Shown: positions 1 through 10,754, counted from the first letter of the stretch. The stretch: 64,000 nt of DNA from a cyanobacterium endosymbiont of Rhopalodia gibberula (GCF_003574135.1 NZ_AP018341.1:1736001-1800000); one strand, 5' to 3'. Notes: generated by a model from the sequence alone, not told the origin. Program-made: numbers and translations.

Positions 1-1840
1 TTAGAGTATTAAGTTCAGATTGTAAATCTACAGCATAGCTATTTTGGGTCAATTTTTGTTCGATTTCTTGAATTTTTTTTCTAACTTGTTTGAGTTTAAA
101 ATTGACTGCTTCAATAGTTTCTAGTTGTGCTTCTAATTGTCCAAACTTTTTCTGTAATAAAGGATAAGCAGTTAAGTCTTTGTTTAATTTAGTATATTCT
201 TCTCGTAGTGTTTTTAATTCTTTTTCTACAAGGGACATCTGTTCTTGTAACATCCAAATTTTATCTTTGATTTCCTGTTCCTGCAATTGAGTTTTACTAA
301 TGACATGATTAAGATGAGTTTCATTTAATGTCTGTTCACATAGAGGACAAGTCGAATTTGGGATGTTTAGTTTTTGCAATTTTTGCTTTAGTTCTTCAAT
401 TTTTTCTTTAAAAATTCGATGATTTTCTCTGAGCCTTTCTTGATACTCTCTTTGTTTTTGACCTTTTTCTTCCACTCGTTTTTTATAAACTTTTTTGTTA
501 TTAAGATTTTGTATATTAGTATCAATTTCTGATATATATTTTCGTATTTTGGGGATTTTATCCACTTGTTTTAAACACTCAGTTTCAGCAATATAAAGCT
601 GTTCTAGCTGAGCCTTTAAATTAGCTTTAACTTGTTCAATTTCAGATTGTAAATTATAGTATCTTTGTTGAATTGGTGCAACTTTATGCTGTAACTTATC
701 TAATTCATATAGATATCTACGACGATTGAATAGGTGTTGCAAAGTAGTTTTAACTTCATCAGAATTCTTCAGAATATGCTGCAGTTCTTTTTCCTGTTGT
801 TCCAATATATCTAATTGAGTTTGAGCTTGATGAATTTGTAACTCAATTACATTATGTTCTTTATTAAGTTTTTGGGTTAATAATTGTTGTCTTTTAGTTT
901 TATCTTGATGAACTTCAAACTTAAGAGATAAGCTTTTTTCTTTCTTTTGTAATTCTGATAACTGCTGGCAACCTTTAATAATATTATCTTCTTGGTTGGT
1001 AGTTATTATGATACGATGTAGATGTTGATTAATTTCATCCTTTTCCTTTTGCAATCTTTGTTCGTCTTTGACTAGTTTATTGTATTGTTGTTCTTGCCAA
1101 TCTAGTTGGTTAGACCAAGTTTTTCTCTGCTGTTCTTCTCCTTGAAGTTGCCCGAGCTTAATTTTTTGTTGTTCTTGATTAAGTTTAAGTTTTTGTATCT
1201 GTTCTGCTAGAATTTCTTGTTGTTCTTGAATATCTTTTTTCTTTTCTAGTTTTTCTTTTATAGATACTAGACTAAATTCAATTTGTTGAGCTTGTCCTTG
1301 ACATTGTTTAGATAAATCCTTCGCTCGATTAGATAATTCTTGATACTGTTCAAGCTTTAATAAGTCTGCTAATATCTGTTTCCGTTCTGTTGGGCGACGT
1401 AGCATAAATTCATCAGCTCTTCCTTGACGTAAATATGCTGAATTAATAAACGTTTCATAATCCAGTTTTAAGGAGGAAACTACTTTTTCTTGAGTAGCTC
1501 GTGTTCCTTTGCTAGTCAATGAACGAAATTCTCCTAAACTTTCTATTTGAAATTCTAGATGACTACTACGTCCTCGATGACGATTACGGATGATTCGATA
1601 AACTTCTTGATTACTAATAAATTGAAAATCAACTCGCACATAGTCACATCCTGTATAAATAACATCATCATCAACTAAGGCGCGACTTTTACCCCAAATC
1701 ACCCAGGTAATTGCTTCGAGTAAAGATGATTTTCCTGCACCATTTGCACCACAGACACAGGCTGTATGTAACCCTCGAAAGTCTAGAGTTGCTTCTCGAT
1801 AGCTAAGAAAGTTTTTCAGAGTGAGTTCGAGGGGAATCAT
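1..1840 (-). CDS. sbcC: SbcC-type DNA repair exonuclease ATPase subunit (3' end cut by window)
   Basis: ATP-driven SMC/Rad50-like subunit that works with the nuclease SbcD on DNA ends and hairpins. Seen: ATG at 1840, then MIPLELTLKNFLSYREATL and a Walker A motif GANGAGKSS at residues 31-39. A Gln- and Lys-rich coiled coil fills most of the rest, and a zinc hook CPLC lies at residues 498-501. About 613 residues are inside the window and the C-terminal ATPase lobe (signature motif, Walker B) lies beyond base 1. No stop codon interrupts the frame. sbcD is not in the window. The coiled coil and the mid-protein hook separate it from other ABC ATPases. The family is near certain; whether the missing end is intact cannot be seen. 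Confidence 0.93.
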   Translation of the reverse strand, partial: MIPLELTLKNFLSYREATLDFRGLHTACVCGANGAGKSSLLEAITWVIWGKSRALVDDDVIYTGCDYVRVDFQFISNQEVYRIIRNRHRGRSSHLEFQIESLGEFRSLTSKGTRATQEKVVSSLKLDYETFINSAYLRQGRADEFMLRRPTERKQILADLLKLEQYQELSNRAKDLSKQCQGQAQQIEFSLVSIKEKLEKKKDIQEQQEILAEQIQKLKLNQEQQKIKLGQLQGEEQQRKTWSNQLDWQEQQYNKLVKDEQRLQKEKDEINQHLHRIIITTNQEDNIIKGCQQLSELQKKEKSLSLKFEVHQDKTKRQQLLTQKLNKEHNVIELQIHQAQTQLDILEQQEKELQHILKNSDEVKTTLQHLFNRRRYLYELDKLQHKVAPIQQRYYNLQSEIEQVKANLKAQLEQLYIAETECLKQVDKIPKIRKYISEIDTNIQNLNNKKVYKKRVEEKGQKQREYQERLRENHRIFKEKIEELKQKLQKLNIPNSTCPLCEQTLNETHLNHVISKTQLQEQEIKDKIWMLQEQMSLVEKELKTLREEYTKLNKDLTAYPLLQKKFGQLEAQLETIEAVNFKLKQVRKKIQEIEQKLTQNSYAVDLQSELNTL

Positions 1841-1990
1841 TCAAATCCTTATCAATGGACAATTTCCTATAATCTCTAAAATTGTTGAGAGTATTTTTTA
1901 AATAAAAAGTTATCTATTCCTTTTGCTTAGTCTATCTAATAGCTACTAGACAATTCTAGCTTGTTCATCTAAAACCTCACCATTATTTAT

Positions 1991-2155
1991 CTAATTGTTG
2001 ACAATTTTATAAATCGATATCTGTTTATTATTGAGGTTTGAGACAGGAATCATTTCCCCCCTGATGTCTAGTAATTGTACTAGGATAAGATAAGCAATCG
2101 CTAAGAAAATAGAAACTGCTCCGGTGATAATAGCAACGATTTTTCCTGAGTTCAT
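1991..2155 (-). CDS. Small conserved single-membrane-span protein (54 aa)
   Basis: A 54-residue ORF that begins MNSGKIVAIITGAVSIFLAI. It has one hydrophobic helix (about residues 6-28) followed by a short polar tail containing RGEMIPVS. It looks like a small conserved cyanobacterial inner-membrane protein, but I know no function for it. It lies 150 bp downstream of sbcC's start, on the same strand. Support for it being real: the ATG start, the clean membrane helix, and the charged turn LLDIRGEM after it, which random AT-rich sequence would not readily give. The last 14 residues are Asn- and Ile-rich and may be a degraded extension. Confidence 0.6.
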   Translation of the reverse strand: MNSGKIVAIITGAVSIFLAIAYLILVQLLDIRGEMIPVSNLNNKQISIYKIVNN

Positions 2156-2538
2156 TAACAGTTCCTCAATAACGTGATTTTATTAATATAACTTATCAAT
2201 CCTGATTAATGATCAATGTAAAATTACTTAATCTTTGGAAGAGGTTTCATGAATTTCATAAAAAAAACTTTTTATAATTAAATTTTTATAACTGAAGTTT
2301 TCAGTAAAAATATCTAGTTTGATATTTCTTGAAGGATTTTAGTGATTTTTTACCTAGTTGTCAAAAAACAATACCAATTTTTTAGGAATGATTCAGTCAA
2401 AGAGTCAGTTCAAGAAAATTGAGACAGCAATGTCTATACCTATAAGATAGAGTTTAGTTTATTATCAAATCTTAAACAAAATTATCTGCTCAATTGAGTA
2501 ACCTTAATTTATATATTGAGCAATTGATCGTAAATAAA
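2156..2538. other. Intergenic, 383 bp, nothing recognised
   Basis: AT-rich spacer between the DUF3318 gene's stop and the 54-aa gene's start. I see no open frame, RNA motif or convincing hairpin with a U-tract. Confidence 0.5.
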
Positions 2539-3153
2539 TTATTCTCTTGTTTTTACAATATCAGGAACGCCAATCGGGGAGATATTTGCGCGCTTCTTAA
2601 GCTGTTGGCAACGAATTAACTCCGTGAAATTAAGACTGAAACGCCCTTCTAATTGGGAAGATGCTTCAAGCCCGTCAAGGAGATTTTTCGAGGCTTCTAC
2701 TAAATTATAGCCCCGTCTAAAAGCAATTTTAATAGCTTCTTCATCAGCATCGAGTTCCCGTTGCACACTTAAGTTACTGCGCCAAATTTGGTAGGCGGCG
2801 ATCGCGGTTAATCCTCCAGAAACTATCATTCCCAAAATGTCTCCTTGAGCCGTTTGAACTGTCAGTCCTACTAATCCAGCTACGGTGATTCCTTGATATA
2901 AATTAGGCTTAAGCCATTTAATTCCAATTAAACTGGTAGTTGCTCTTAAAAGTAGTAAATCTCGTTGTCTTTTTGGTAATTTCCACCATAAATTAAAGTT
3001 AATATATATAGGACGGCTATTTCTCCTCCAAGGAGGAGAAATAGGCGCATCAATTACCTTTGACTGCTGAGGCTTGCTAATAATTTTGGTTAACATTCGC
3101 CCAGAAGCTGGCATAAGATCCAATAATCGTCTAATCTCAGACTCAACACTCAT
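2539..3153 (-). CDS. DUF3318 domain membrane protein
   Basis: A 204-residue cyanobacterial family protein of unknown function. The N-terminal part (MSVESEIRRLLDLMPASGRM) is soluble and basic. Two hydrophobic stretches follow at about residues 84-120, and then a helix-rich acidic segment (DADEEAIKIAFRRGYNLVEA). Length and the LMPASGRM opening fit DUF3318. The C-terminus VPDIVKTRE matches no motif I know. ATG start at 3153; neighbours on the same strand are too far away for an obvious operon. Function is unassigned. Confidence 0.8.
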   Translation of the reverse strand: MSVESEIRRLLDLMPASGRMLTKIISKPQQSKVIDAPISPPWRRNSRPIYINFNLWWKLPKRQRDLLLLRATTSLIGIKWLKPNLYQGITVAGLVGLTVQTAQGDILGMIVSGGLTAIAAYQIWRSNLSVQRELDADEEAIKIAFRRGYNLVEASKNLLDGLEASSQLEGRFSLNFTELIRCQQLKKRANISPIGVPDIVKTRE

Positions 3154-3685
3154 ACAAGAACTCTATCTAAAGAAAACTCTTTATTGAGTATAATCTCTTC
3201 GTCAATAAGCTGTTTTTTTTTTGAACTTTTCTAATAATGAGATATTACGAGAATATCAGAAATAAATAAGTCTCCAAATTGTTGATATTTTATACTTAAA
3301 AAACAACTAATTGAAATATTGTCACATAGCCGTTCCAACCTATTTAACTTTCCAGACTTTAACTTGATACGTCATTGTCTTTCTCTAGTATAAAAAGTTA
3401 TTTAAAAGAAAAAAAATTTTAAATTACTATACAGGTCTTGTGTTTATTGCATCTGGTTGACAGTTCAGGAGATTATCCTCGTATTAACAAAAACTCAGTA
3501 GTTTATTATAAATTCATCGAATTTTCTTCTAAAAAGATATTGTAATCTTTGATATAACTAGATATTTCTGCTTAGGAAAATATGGCTGTTGTGCCATTAA
3601 CTTTTCTCCTAAAGCCCAAGATTTTTTTGTAGATTTATGATTATCGATATTTATACTTGGCTTTTCTACTAACAAAAGTAAAATT
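3154..3685. other. Intergenic, 532 bp, with a possible decayed frame
   Basis: No intact gene. On the minus strand about 3530-3670 is open for some 49 codons and includes KSWALGEKLMAQQPYFPKQK. It has no start or recognisable family and may be a remnant of a gene once downstream of folB. The rest is AT-rich without motifs. Confidence 0.35.
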
Positions 3686-4051
3686 TTAGGAATTTTCTTG
3701 TCTTTTTGTCATATCAATAGTAATTTTACCACTATAATCAGCAATAGGAGCTGCCAGTTTACTCAAACGAACTCTAACCTGTTGAACCTTGTTTAGGGTT
3801 AATATTTTTTGAGAGATTACCTCAGCCAGTTTTTCGATCAGAGCAAATTTTTGGGTAGCAATAAGACATTTCACCATAGCGATCACTTGACGATAATCCA
3901 ATGTGTCTTCAATTTGATCGCTGTTTCCGGCAGAGGTTAGATCAAGTCCTATGATTAGATCAACTTCAAACCACTGACCTAATACCTGTTCTTCTGGCAG
4001 ATATCCCGTGTAGCCGTAAGACCTAATTTTGGTGATTTCAATGAATTCCAT
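3686..4051 (-). CDS. folB: Dihydroneopterin aldolase
   Basis: Folate pathway enzyme converting dihydroneopterin to hydroxymethyl-dihydropterin and glycolaldehyde, in the cytoplasm. Seen: MEFIEITKIRSYGYTGYLPEEQ, where family members carry the conserved GYTG and an E in the following stretch, and ending in the typical ...VRVRLSKLAAPI..Y. It is 121 residues, normal for FolB. I start at the ATG at 4051. An upstream TTG at 4075 would add eight residues (MTIKLKKT) that homologues usually lack. With folC and the folate/biopterin transporter elsewhere in the window, it suggests folate synthesis is retained. Confidence 0.88.
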   Translation of the reverse strand: MEFIEITKIRSYGYTGYLPEEQVLGQWFEVDLIIGLDLTSAGNSDQIEDTLDYRQVIAMVKCLIATQKFALIEKLAEVISQKILTLNKVQQVRVRLSKLAAPIADYSGKITIDMTKRQENS

Positions 4052-4182
4052 AGTTTTTTTCAATTTAATCGTCAATACTTTTACAGTAAAATTTTGATTT
4101 TAGAAAAAATTATCGTTAATATACTTTAGCGTGGTCAGATCAAAGTTGATTTAAAGCGAAAACTTCCTCAAATACAAATCCC

Positions 4183-4776
4183 ATGAATTACCGCAAAGAT
4201 AATAGTATCTCCTATGAAATAAAAAACCGTGTCAGTATCTTGGGAAAATTTATTGGTGTTTTTTGGTTTTCAGAACTTTTAGATCTGTTAGTCTTTAAAG
4301 GAGGTTTAGACCGATTTGGCATTATTCCCCATGACTTGGTTGGATTAAGAGGAATTTTGTTTGCTCCATTTCTGCATGGCGGGTTAAATCATTTGATTGC
4401 CAATACTATTCCTTTTGTAGTTTTAAGCTGGTTTGTTATGTTACAAGAAACCAGTGATTTTTGGGTTGTTACTTTACTAACGATGATAGTAGGTGGTTTT
4501 GGGGTTTGGTTATTTGGAGTTCCTGGATCAGTTCATATTGGGGCTAGTATCCTTATTTTTGGTTATTTGGGATTTTTGCTATTACGAGGATATTTTCAAC
4601 GGAACTTCGTCTCAATTTTTCTGTCCGTTATTGTAAGTTTTCTCTATGGTGGATCAGTGTTAGGAATGTTACCTTCTCGCCATGGAATCTCTTGGGAAGG
4701 CCATCTATTTGGGTTTCTCGGCGGAGTCTTAGCTGCTAAGCTAATTGCTAATGAAAAGCAAGGTAGCCTAAGTTAG
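4183..4776 (+). CDS. Rhomboid family intramembrane serine protease
   Basis: A 197-residue polytopic membrane protein. The rhomboid hallmarks are present in order: H65-x4-H70 and N74 (LHGGLNHLIAN, oxyanion side), nucleophile Ser122 in GAS, and His174 in EGHLFG. Five to six hydrophobic helices are apparent. The residue after the nucleophile is Ile where Gly is usual (GASI instead of GASG), so activity is likely but not assured. It is followed 67 bp later by pgsA on the same strand. Substrates of cyanobacterial rhomboids are largely unknown. ATG start at 4183, with no strong Shine-Dalgarno. Confidence 0.85.
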   Translation: MNYRKDNSISYEIKNRVSILGKFIGVFWFSELLDLLVFKGGLDRFGIIPHDLVGLRGILFAPFLHGGLNHLIANTIPFVVLSWFVMLQETSDFWVVTLLTMIVGGFGVWLFGVPGSVHIGASILIFGYLGFLLLRGYFQRNFVSIFLSVIVSFLYGGSVLGMLPSRHGISWEGHLFGFLGGVLAAKLIANEKQGSLS

Positions 4777-4843
4777 GTCAGTAACTTTAATAATCTGTCT
4801 GCTAGGTTTTCGTAATTCAGTTGAAAATGCTTGCTAAATAAAG

Positions 4844-5431
4844 ATGAATATTCCCACCTTAGTTACGTTATCGCGTTTATTAGGATTGCCATTTATGTTT
4901 TATTTCTTGCATAATCCTACCCCATCTCATCGCTGGATTAGCGTAGCAATTTTTTTAATATCAGCAGGGACAGACTGGTTAGATGGCCACTTAGCAAGAA
5001 GATTAAATCAAGTTACAGAATTAGGAAAGTTTCTTGATCCCTTAGTAGATAAATTATTAGTCCTTGCACCGTTATTAAGTCTAATTGAATTAGAAAAGGT
5101 TCCCTCTTGGGGTGTTTTTTTGATTATGGGACGGGAATTAGCAATTACTGGTTGGCGAGTCAATCCAATTTTTACTCAAACTAGAGAAGTTCAAGAAGCA
5201 AATCCGTGGGGGAAATTAAAAACTGTCAGCCAAATAATAGCCATTGCTCTATTAATCGCTCCTCTTAGTCCTCAGTGGAGTACTCTATGTTCAATAGTAT
5301 TTTGGGTGGCTGTCATTGCAACACTAATTTCTGGGATGAGCTATTTGTTACCACAAATATTATCAAAGACTGAGTCATCCAAATCTTTAGAAGAGACAAA
5401 TCCCAGAAATAAAGCAATAAATATCAATTAG
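4844..5431 (+). CDS. pgsA: CDP-diacylglycerol-glycerol-3-phosphate 3-phosphatidyltransferase
   Basis: Makes phosphatidylglycerol phosphate, the committed step to phosphatidylglycerol, an essential thylakoid lipid. The CDP-alcohol phosphatidyltransferase signature is complete: D44-x2-D47-G48-x2-A51-R52-x8-G61-x3-D65-x3-D69. Several membrane helices are evident, and the length of 195 residues fits a short PgsA with a slightly extended, polar C-tail. ATG start, same strand as the rhomboid gene. Retention agrees with the general need for PG in cyanobacterial membranes. Confidence 0.92.
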   Translation: MNIPTLVTLSRLLGLPFMFYFLHNPTPSHRWISVAIFLISAGTDWLDGHLARRLNQVTELGKFLDPLVDKLLVLAPLLSLIELEKVPSWGVFLIMGRELAITGWRVNPIFTQTREVQEANPWGKLKTVSQIIAIALLIAPLSPQWSTLCSIVFWVAVIATLISGMSYLLPQILSKTESSKSLEETNPRNKAININ

Positions 5432-5438
5432 AATTCTC

Positions 5439-5480
5439 TGAATTCAACTTGTAATGATCTGAATTCAACTGGCAATGACT
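5439..5480. repeat. Imperfect 21-bp tandem duplication
   Basis: Two adjacent copies of a 21-bp unit, TGAATTCAACTTGTAATGAT(C) and TGAATTCAACTGGCAATGAC(T), right after the pgsA stop. They differ at about four positions, so this is an old local duplication with no obvious function. Confidence 0.6.
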
Positions 5481-5559
5481 TAGTAAGTCCACGGAAAACA
5501 ATATTGCACTAATCTGCCAAAATTTCACTAACTAGTCGGAGTCCTTAACCGTTTCGATT

Positions 5560-6160
5560 AAATAATACTTACGATGTACAATTCTCCCAATCAGTTTCAT
5601 TAACTTTTGTTTCATATTCGTTAATAGAGTCTTTAAATAGTTCTTGGGCAATGTATCTTGGATTTCCAAATAATTTATCAATTAAACTTTACCTTAACTC
5701 GAAAACAAGTTTACGGTCACCTTTATTATCTGGAGTTAACTTAAAAAGCAATAATTAGCTGTAGTATTTTAATGCTATTTAAATCTTTAGTGAAAGTGCT
5801 TTAGATGACAAAATACTTTGGTAGGACCGAGATGAAATTTTATCTTTAAAACACCAAATATCAATAAATAATGCTTCTCTTTCTTATCCGTAACTCTTCG
5901 TATAACCAGCGTTGTGTTGAAATACTTCTGCTTTGATCAGGTGTTATTGATAAGCTTACTAAAGTTTGTTTCTATTTATTTCATGTATTAATGATTAAAT
6001 CTACTATGCTAGAGAGTAATGTGTAACTGATTTTTCTTGTTTTTTTTAAGAGGAACAATGCGCTTAAAAATAACAATGATTTTTTGAACATGTAAAAAAC
6101 AGCCAAACACTACTTTTCTTCTTTTCTTCGTAAAAGTATCAATGATGAACTGTTGTCAAA
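5560..6160 (-). pseudogene. Decayed coding remnant, family not recognised
   Basis: On the minus strand, about 5700 down to 5570 reads FGNPRYIAQELFKDSINEYE and on through KVNETDWENCTS without a stop. A second open stretch just before it, in another frame, reads LTPDNKGDRKLVFELR. Amino-acid composition is protein-like, but stops and frame changes break it and there is no start. I read this as a dead gene on the same strand as the ribosomal operon. I cannot name the family. The rest of the gap is featureless. Confidence 0.45.
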
Positions 6161-6162
6161 AG

Positions 6163-6193
6163 AAAAAAAGAGAGATACTCGTGTGCTCTCTCT
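6163..6193 (-). terminator. Intrinsic terminator of the str operon
   Basis: On the minus strand, the 7-bp stem AGAGAGA/TCTCTCT (6187-6193 with 6169-6175) and an 11-base loop are followed by a run of seven T (6163-6169). It lies about 120 bp past the rpsJ stop and is oriented to end the rpsL-rpsJ transcript. Confidence 0.75.
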
Positions 6194-6311
6194 AAAAACT
6201 AAAATCGATGAATATCATTGGTAGCTATACAATAGCCCTAGATTTTATCGGTTTGCTAAGTACAGCTTTTTTTTTATTTTCTATCAAAAGAATAGGCTCA
6301 ATCGTTGAGTA

Positions 6312-6626
6312 CTATAGTTTAACTTCAATCTCAACCCCTGCCGGTAAATCCAATTTCATTAGAGCATCAATAGTTTTGGAAGAGGGCTGATAAATATCAA
6401 TAATTCTTCGGTGAGTTCTGGTTTCAAAGTGTTCACGAGAATCTTTGTCTACGTGAGGTGATCTCAAAACACAATAAATTCGACGTTTAGTGGGTAAAGG
6501 AATGGGTCCTATTGCGGTGGCATCTGTTCGGTTAGCTGTATCAACAATCTTCTCACAGGAGGTGTCAAGTAAGCGACGATCAAAAGCTTTTAAGCGAATC
6601 CGAATTTTTTGTTGCAGTGTAGCCAT
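6312..6626 (-). CDS. rpsJ: 30S ribosomal protein S10
   Basis: Small-subunit protein, also part of the NusB-S10 antitermination complex in bacteria. All 104 residues fit the cyanobacterial S10: [20 protein letters not shown], the central [13 protein letters not shown], and the end [12 protein letters not shown]. It is the last gene of the str operon, 105 bp behind tuf, and is followed by a clear terminator. Placing rpsJ after tuf is the normal cyanobacterial arrangement. Confidence 0.98.
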   Translation of the reverse strand: MATLQQKIRIRLKAFDRRLLDTSCEKIVDTANRTDATAIGPIPLPTKRRIYCVLRSPHVDKDSREHFETRTHRRIIDIYQPSSKTIDALMKLDLPAGVEIEVKL

Positions 6627-6731
6627 AATTTTTAGTTGTCAAGGTTCAGTCGTAATTGATAGATTAAGCCGTTATTCCGTCAGCGACCAGTCAGGAATTG
6701 ATAACTGGCCGCTAATCAAGGTTAAGTTGTC

Positions 6732-7961
6732 CTACTTAAGAATTTTCGAAACAACACCCGCACCAATAGTACGTCCACCTTCGCGAATTGCAAAACGCAT
6801 TCCTTGCTCAATAGCAATAGCATTGATGAGTTCCACAGTCATTTTAATCCGGTCACCAGGCATTACCATTTCCACTGCACTACCATCATCGGCGGTGTAG
6901 TCTTGGATGGTCCCAGTTACATCGGTAGTACGGACATAAAATTGAGGGCGATAGTTCTTGAAGAAAGGCGTGTGACGACCTCCTTCTTCTTTTGTTAACA
7001 CATAAACTTCACCTTCAAATAGGGTATGGGGAGTAATCGAACCAGGTTTAGCCAGAACCATTCCCCGTTCAATGTCTTCTTTTTGGATACCCCGCAGAAG
7101 CAGACCCACGTTATCTCCTGCCATTCCTTCATCAAGAGTCTTCTGAAACATTTCTACTCCAGTAACAGTAGTGTTACGGGTCTCTCGAATGCCAACAATC
7201 TCAACAGTTTCGCCTACTTTAACCTTACCCCGTTCAATCCGTCCGGTAGCAACGGTTCCCCGACCAGTAATGGAGAAGACATCTTCAACTGCCATCAAAA
7301 AGGGTTTATCGATTTCTCGTTCGGGTTCGGGTATATAAGCATCGACTTCTCCCATCAACTTCAGGATTTTATCTGTCCATTCATTCTCCCCGGCAGCAAG
7401 CTTAGGATTTTCCTTTAGAGCTTCTACGGCCATCAAAGCAGATCCAGTAACGATGGGAATCTCATCTCCAGGAAAATCATACTCACTAAGGAGTTCACGG
7501 ACTTCAAGTTCTACCAATTCGAGAAGTTCTTCATCGTCAACTTGATCTTCTTTATTTAAGAAGACCACTAGGCTAGGAACCCCAACTTGTTTTGCTAACA
7601 AAATATGTTCACGAGTTTGGGGCATAGGTCCATCAGCTGCCGATACTACCAAGATGCCTCCATCCATTTGAGCAGCCCCGGTAATCATGTTCTTAACGTA
7701 ATCAGCGTGTCCTGGGCAGTCTACGTGAGCATAGTGGCGGGTTGGCGTTTCATATTCAACGTGGGCGGTATTAATGGTGATACCCCGCGCTTTTTCTTCA
7801 GGTGCTGCATCAATATCCTCGTAGTTACGAGCTTTAGCACTACCTGCAGCAGCCAAAGTCATGGTAATAGCTGCTGTGAGGGTGGTTTTTCCATGATCAA
7901 CGTGACCGACGGTGCCGATGTTAACGTGGGGTTTTGTCCGTTCAAATTTTGCGCGTGCCAT
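6732..7961 (-). CDS. tuf: Elongation factor Tu
   Basis: GTPase delivering aminoacyl-tRNA to the ribosome. 409 residues, the usual cyanobacterial length. G motifs are GHVDHGKT at 19-26, DCPGH, and NKED; domains 2 and 3 are complete to [10 protein letters not shown]. It is 124 bp downstream of fusA and 105 bp upstream of rpsJ. Codon use here is visibly less AT-rich than in neighbouring non-ribosomal genes, as expected of a very highly expressed gene. Confidence 0.99.
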   Translation of the reverse strand: MARAKFERTKPHVNIGTVGHVDHGKTTLTAAITMTLAAAGSAKARNYEDIDAAPEEKARGITINTAHVEYETPTRHYAHVDCPGHADYVKNMITGAAQMDGGILVVSAADGPMPQTREHILLAKQVGVPSLVVFLNKEDQVDDEELLELVELEVRELLSEYDFPGDEIPIVTGSALMAVEALKENPKLAAGENEWTDKILKLMGEVDAYIPEPEREIDKPFLMAVEDVFSITGRGTVATGRIERGKVKVGETVEIVGIRETRNTTVTGVEMFQKTLDEGMAGDNVGLLLRGIQKEDIERGMVLAKPGSITPHTLFEGEVYVLTKEEGGRHTPFFKNYRPQFYVRTTDVTGTIQDYTADDGSAVEMVMPGDRIKMTVELINAIAIEQGMRFAIREGGRTIGAGVVSKILK

Positions 7962-8085
7962 GAGTCAATTGTTCCTTTTTTTGTCTTCTGTTTAAATCAC
8001 AGTGATAAATTTCAGTGATTAGTAATCAGTTACCCGTAGTTCATTATTAACTATTAAGGGTTTACTATCCACTTTTCACCATTTA

Positions 8086-10173
8086 CTATTCACTGTAGTA
8101 AGCGTTCCCTGTGTTTTTTGATATAATCGCTTCGGCGACACTGGACGGTACTTCGGCATAATGGCTAAATTCCATTGAGAAGATTCCCCGACCTTGGGTT
8201 TTTGACCGGATATCGGTCGCGTAACCAAACATTTCTGCCAGAGGAACATGAGCAGAAACTTTAGCAAGGCTGTCTTCAGATTCCATCCCTTCGATGCTGC
8301 CACGACGAGAGTTTAGATCTCCCATAATCTCTCCTAGAAAATCTTCAAGGACTTCTACCTCAACTTTCATCATTGGTTCTAGCACAACGGGGGATGCTTT
8401 AGTGACCGCATTGCGAATGGCCATTGAACCGGCAATTTTGAAGGCCATTTCTGAAGAATCAACATCATGGTAAGAACCATCAACCAGCGTTACCTTAAGG
8501 TCGATGACGGGATATCCTGCAATAATACCTGATCCACAAGCTTCTTTTATTCCTTGTTCTACAGGGGTGATGTACTCTTTAGGTATGGTTCCCCCGACAA
8601 TTTTGGAAACAAATTCAAAACCGCTTCCCAATTCTCCTGGTTCAAGGTGAATGATGACATGTCCATATTGACCTTTTCCCCCACTCTGGCGAATATATTT
8701 CCCTTCCGCCTCACAGGATTTACGGATGGTTTCGCGATAGGCTACTTGGGGTTTACCCACTGTTGCCTCTACTTTATATTCCCGCAGCATTCGATCAACA
8801 AGAATCTCTAAGTGTAATTCTCCCATCCCAGCAATAACTGTTTGATTGGTTTCAGGATTGACACTCACTCGGAAGGTGGGATCTTCATCAGAGAGAGATT
8901 GAAGGGCTTTGGAAAGCTTGTCCATATCCTGTTTGGTTTTGGGTTCTACCGCAACCGAAATAACCGGTTCTGGGATAAATAAAGATTCAAGGATTATGGG
9001 CTTATTCTCATCACATAGGGTGTCCCCTGTGGTAGTATTTTTTAAGCCAATGGCGGCTCCTAAGTCTCCGGCTCTTAGTTCATCAACTTCAATGCGATCA
9101 TTAGACTTTAAGACTATTAAGCGTGAAAGCCGTTCTTTACTATTTTTTGTTGAGTTATATACATAAGTCCCCTTAGCCAAAACCCCCGAATAAACACGCA
9201 TAAAGGTCAGACGTCCATATGGATCAGCGGCAATTTTAAATGCCAATGCAGAGAAGGGTTCATCGTCTAAAGCTTTTCTCTCTTCCTCAGTTCCATCAGG
9301 CAATAGTCCTTTAATTGCTGGCACTTCTAGAGGAGAGGGTAAATAGTCGACTACAGCATCGAGAAGCAGTTGCACCCCTTTGTTTTTGAAAGCAGAACCA
9401 CAAAGGATAGGAATAATAGAACGTTTAAGAATTCCTAAGCGTAGTCCATGTTTGATCTCAGCTTCAGTTAATTCTTCTCCTTCAAGATATCTTTCTAAAA
9501 GATCTTCATTATTTTCGGCTACCGCTTCAATGAGTTTACTTCGATATTCAAGGGCTTGCTCTAAAAATTCTTCAGGAATATCTGTATCCTCGATATTTCT
9601 ACCTAAGTCATCTTGATATATTTTAGCCCGCATCCGAACCAAGTCTACAATTCCACGGAAATCGTTTTCACTCCCAATAGGAATTTGAATCGGTACTGAA
9701 TTAGCTCTGAGGCGATCTTTAATTTGTTCGCAAACCCTAAAGAAGTTAGCTCCGGTGCGATCCATCTTGTTCACAAAAGCAAGACGAGGGACTTGGTAGC
9801 GCTCCGCTTGTCGCCATACTGTCTCTGACTGGGGCTGAACACCTCCCACAGAACAAAATACAGCTATTACACCATCTAAAACCCGCATAGAGCGTTCCAC
9901 TTCAATGGTGAAATCCACATGACCTGGGGTATCAATGATATTAATTCGGTGGTCAAGCCAACTCGTACTAATGGCAGCAGCAGTGATGGTGATGCCTCGT
10001 TCCTGTTCTTGTGCCATCCAGTCCATGGTAGCAGTCCCTTCATGAACTTCGCCAAGCTTGTGGGCGATTCCCGTATAGAACAGAATCCGCTCGGTCGTGG
10101 TGGTTTTGCCTGCATCTATATGGGCTGCGATGCCTATATTTCGTACCTTCTCCAGTGGAATAGTACGTGCCAC
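8086..10173 (-). CDS. fusA: Elongation factor G
   Basis: Translocase GTPase of protein synthesis. 695 residues with AHIDAGKT at 17-24, DTPGH, and NKMD in the G domain, followed by intact domains II-V (for example [11 protein letters not shown] in domain IV). The end [19 protein letters not shown] is slightly extended over typical EF-G. It lies between rpsG (110 bp) and tuf (124 bp) in the str operon. No frameshift. Confidence 0.99.
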   Translation of the reverse strand: MARTIPLEKVRNIGIAAHIDAGKTTTTERILFYTGIAHKLGEVHEGTATMDWMAQEQERGITITAAAISTSWLDHRINIIDTPGHVDFTIEVERSMRVLDGVIAVFCSVGGVQPQSETVWRQAERYQVPRLAFVNKMDRTGANFFRVCEQIKDRLRANSVPIQIPIGSENDFRGIVDLVRMRAKIYQDDLGRNIEDTDIPEEFLEQALEYRSKLIEAVAENNEDLLERYLEGEELTEAEIKHGLRLGILKRSIIPILCGSAFKNKGVQLLLDAVVDYLPSPLEVPAIKGLLPDGTEEERKALDDEPFSALAFKIAADPYGRLTFMRVYSGVLAKGTYVYNSTKNSKERLSRLIVLKSNDRIEVDELRAGDLGAAIGLKNTTTGDTLCDENKPIILESLFIPEPVISVAVEPKTKQDMDKLSKALQSLSDEDPTFRVSVNPETNQTVIAGMGELHLEILVDRMLREYKVEATVGKPQVAYRETIRKSCEAEGKYIRQSGGKGQYGHVIIHLEPGELGSGFEFVSKIVGGTIPKEYITPVEQGIKEACGSGIIAGYPVIDLKVTLVDGSYHDVDSSEMAFKIAGSMAIRNAVTKASPVVLEPMMKVEVEVLEDFLGEIMGDLNSRRGSIEGMESEDSLAKVSAHVPLAEMFGYATDIRSKTQGRGIFSMEFSHYAEVPSSVAEAIISKNTGNAYYSE

Positions 10174-10283
10174 AGCTACCTCCTTGCTTTTGTCTAAACT
10201 AGTTTCATCGGTTATCTGTTCACACTATAGGAGAATGGGCGTTCTATTGGGCTTTAGCCACTGCTCCCTGGCAAAACTAGCCC

Positions 10284-10754
10284 TTAATAGCGATAGTGGG
10301 CAAAGGCTTTGTTTGCTTCAGCCATACGGTGGGTCTCATCCCGCTTTTTCATTGCCCCCCCGGTTTCGTTAGCTGCGTCCATAATTTCACTGGCCAATTT
10401 GCTGGACATGGTACGACCTCCTCTAACACGAGCATAGTGGACTAACCAACGTAACGCCAGGGTTGTTCCCCGTGAGGAACGAACTTCCATTGGAACCTGA
10501 TAGGTAGCACCTCCGACCCGACGCGCTTTAACCTCTACTAAGGGAGTCAGATTTTTAATAGCTTTTTCAAAAACTTCTAAAGGGTCAGCTCCCGTCTTTT
10601 CACTGATCGACGTCATCGCATTATAGATAATGCCAGCCGCTACGGATTTTTTGCCGCTCTTCATTACTCGACGGACTGTCATACTGAGTAAACGGCTGTT
10701 ATAAACGGGATCGGGGGGAACCGGTCGTCTTTTTATGTTTCCTCTACGAGACAT
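10284..10754 (-). CDS. rpsG: 30S ribosomal protein S7
   Basis: 16S rRNA-binding assembly initiator of the small-subunit head. 156 residues: [20 protein letters not shown], the [12 protein letters not shown] core, and the end [10 protein letters not shown]. It follows rpsL by 283 bp, an unusually wide gap for this pair, and precedes fusA. Confidence 0.98.
   Translation of the reverse strand: MSRRGNIKRRPVPPDPVYNSRLLSMTVRRVMKSGKKSVAAGIIYNAMTSISEKTGADPLEVFEKAIKNLTPLVEVKARRVGGATYQVPMEVRSSRGTTLALRWLVHYARVRGGRTMSSKLASEIMDAANETGGAMKKRDETHRMAEANKAFAHYRY

Noticed and set aside
6208-6390. 60-aa plus ORF downstream of rpsJ
   Set aside because: Overlaps the rpsJ 3' end antisense and has a low-complexity product; no support.
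6490-10372. Many plus-strand ORFs opposite tuf, fusA and rpsG
   Set aside because: Antisense shadows of highly conserved genes.
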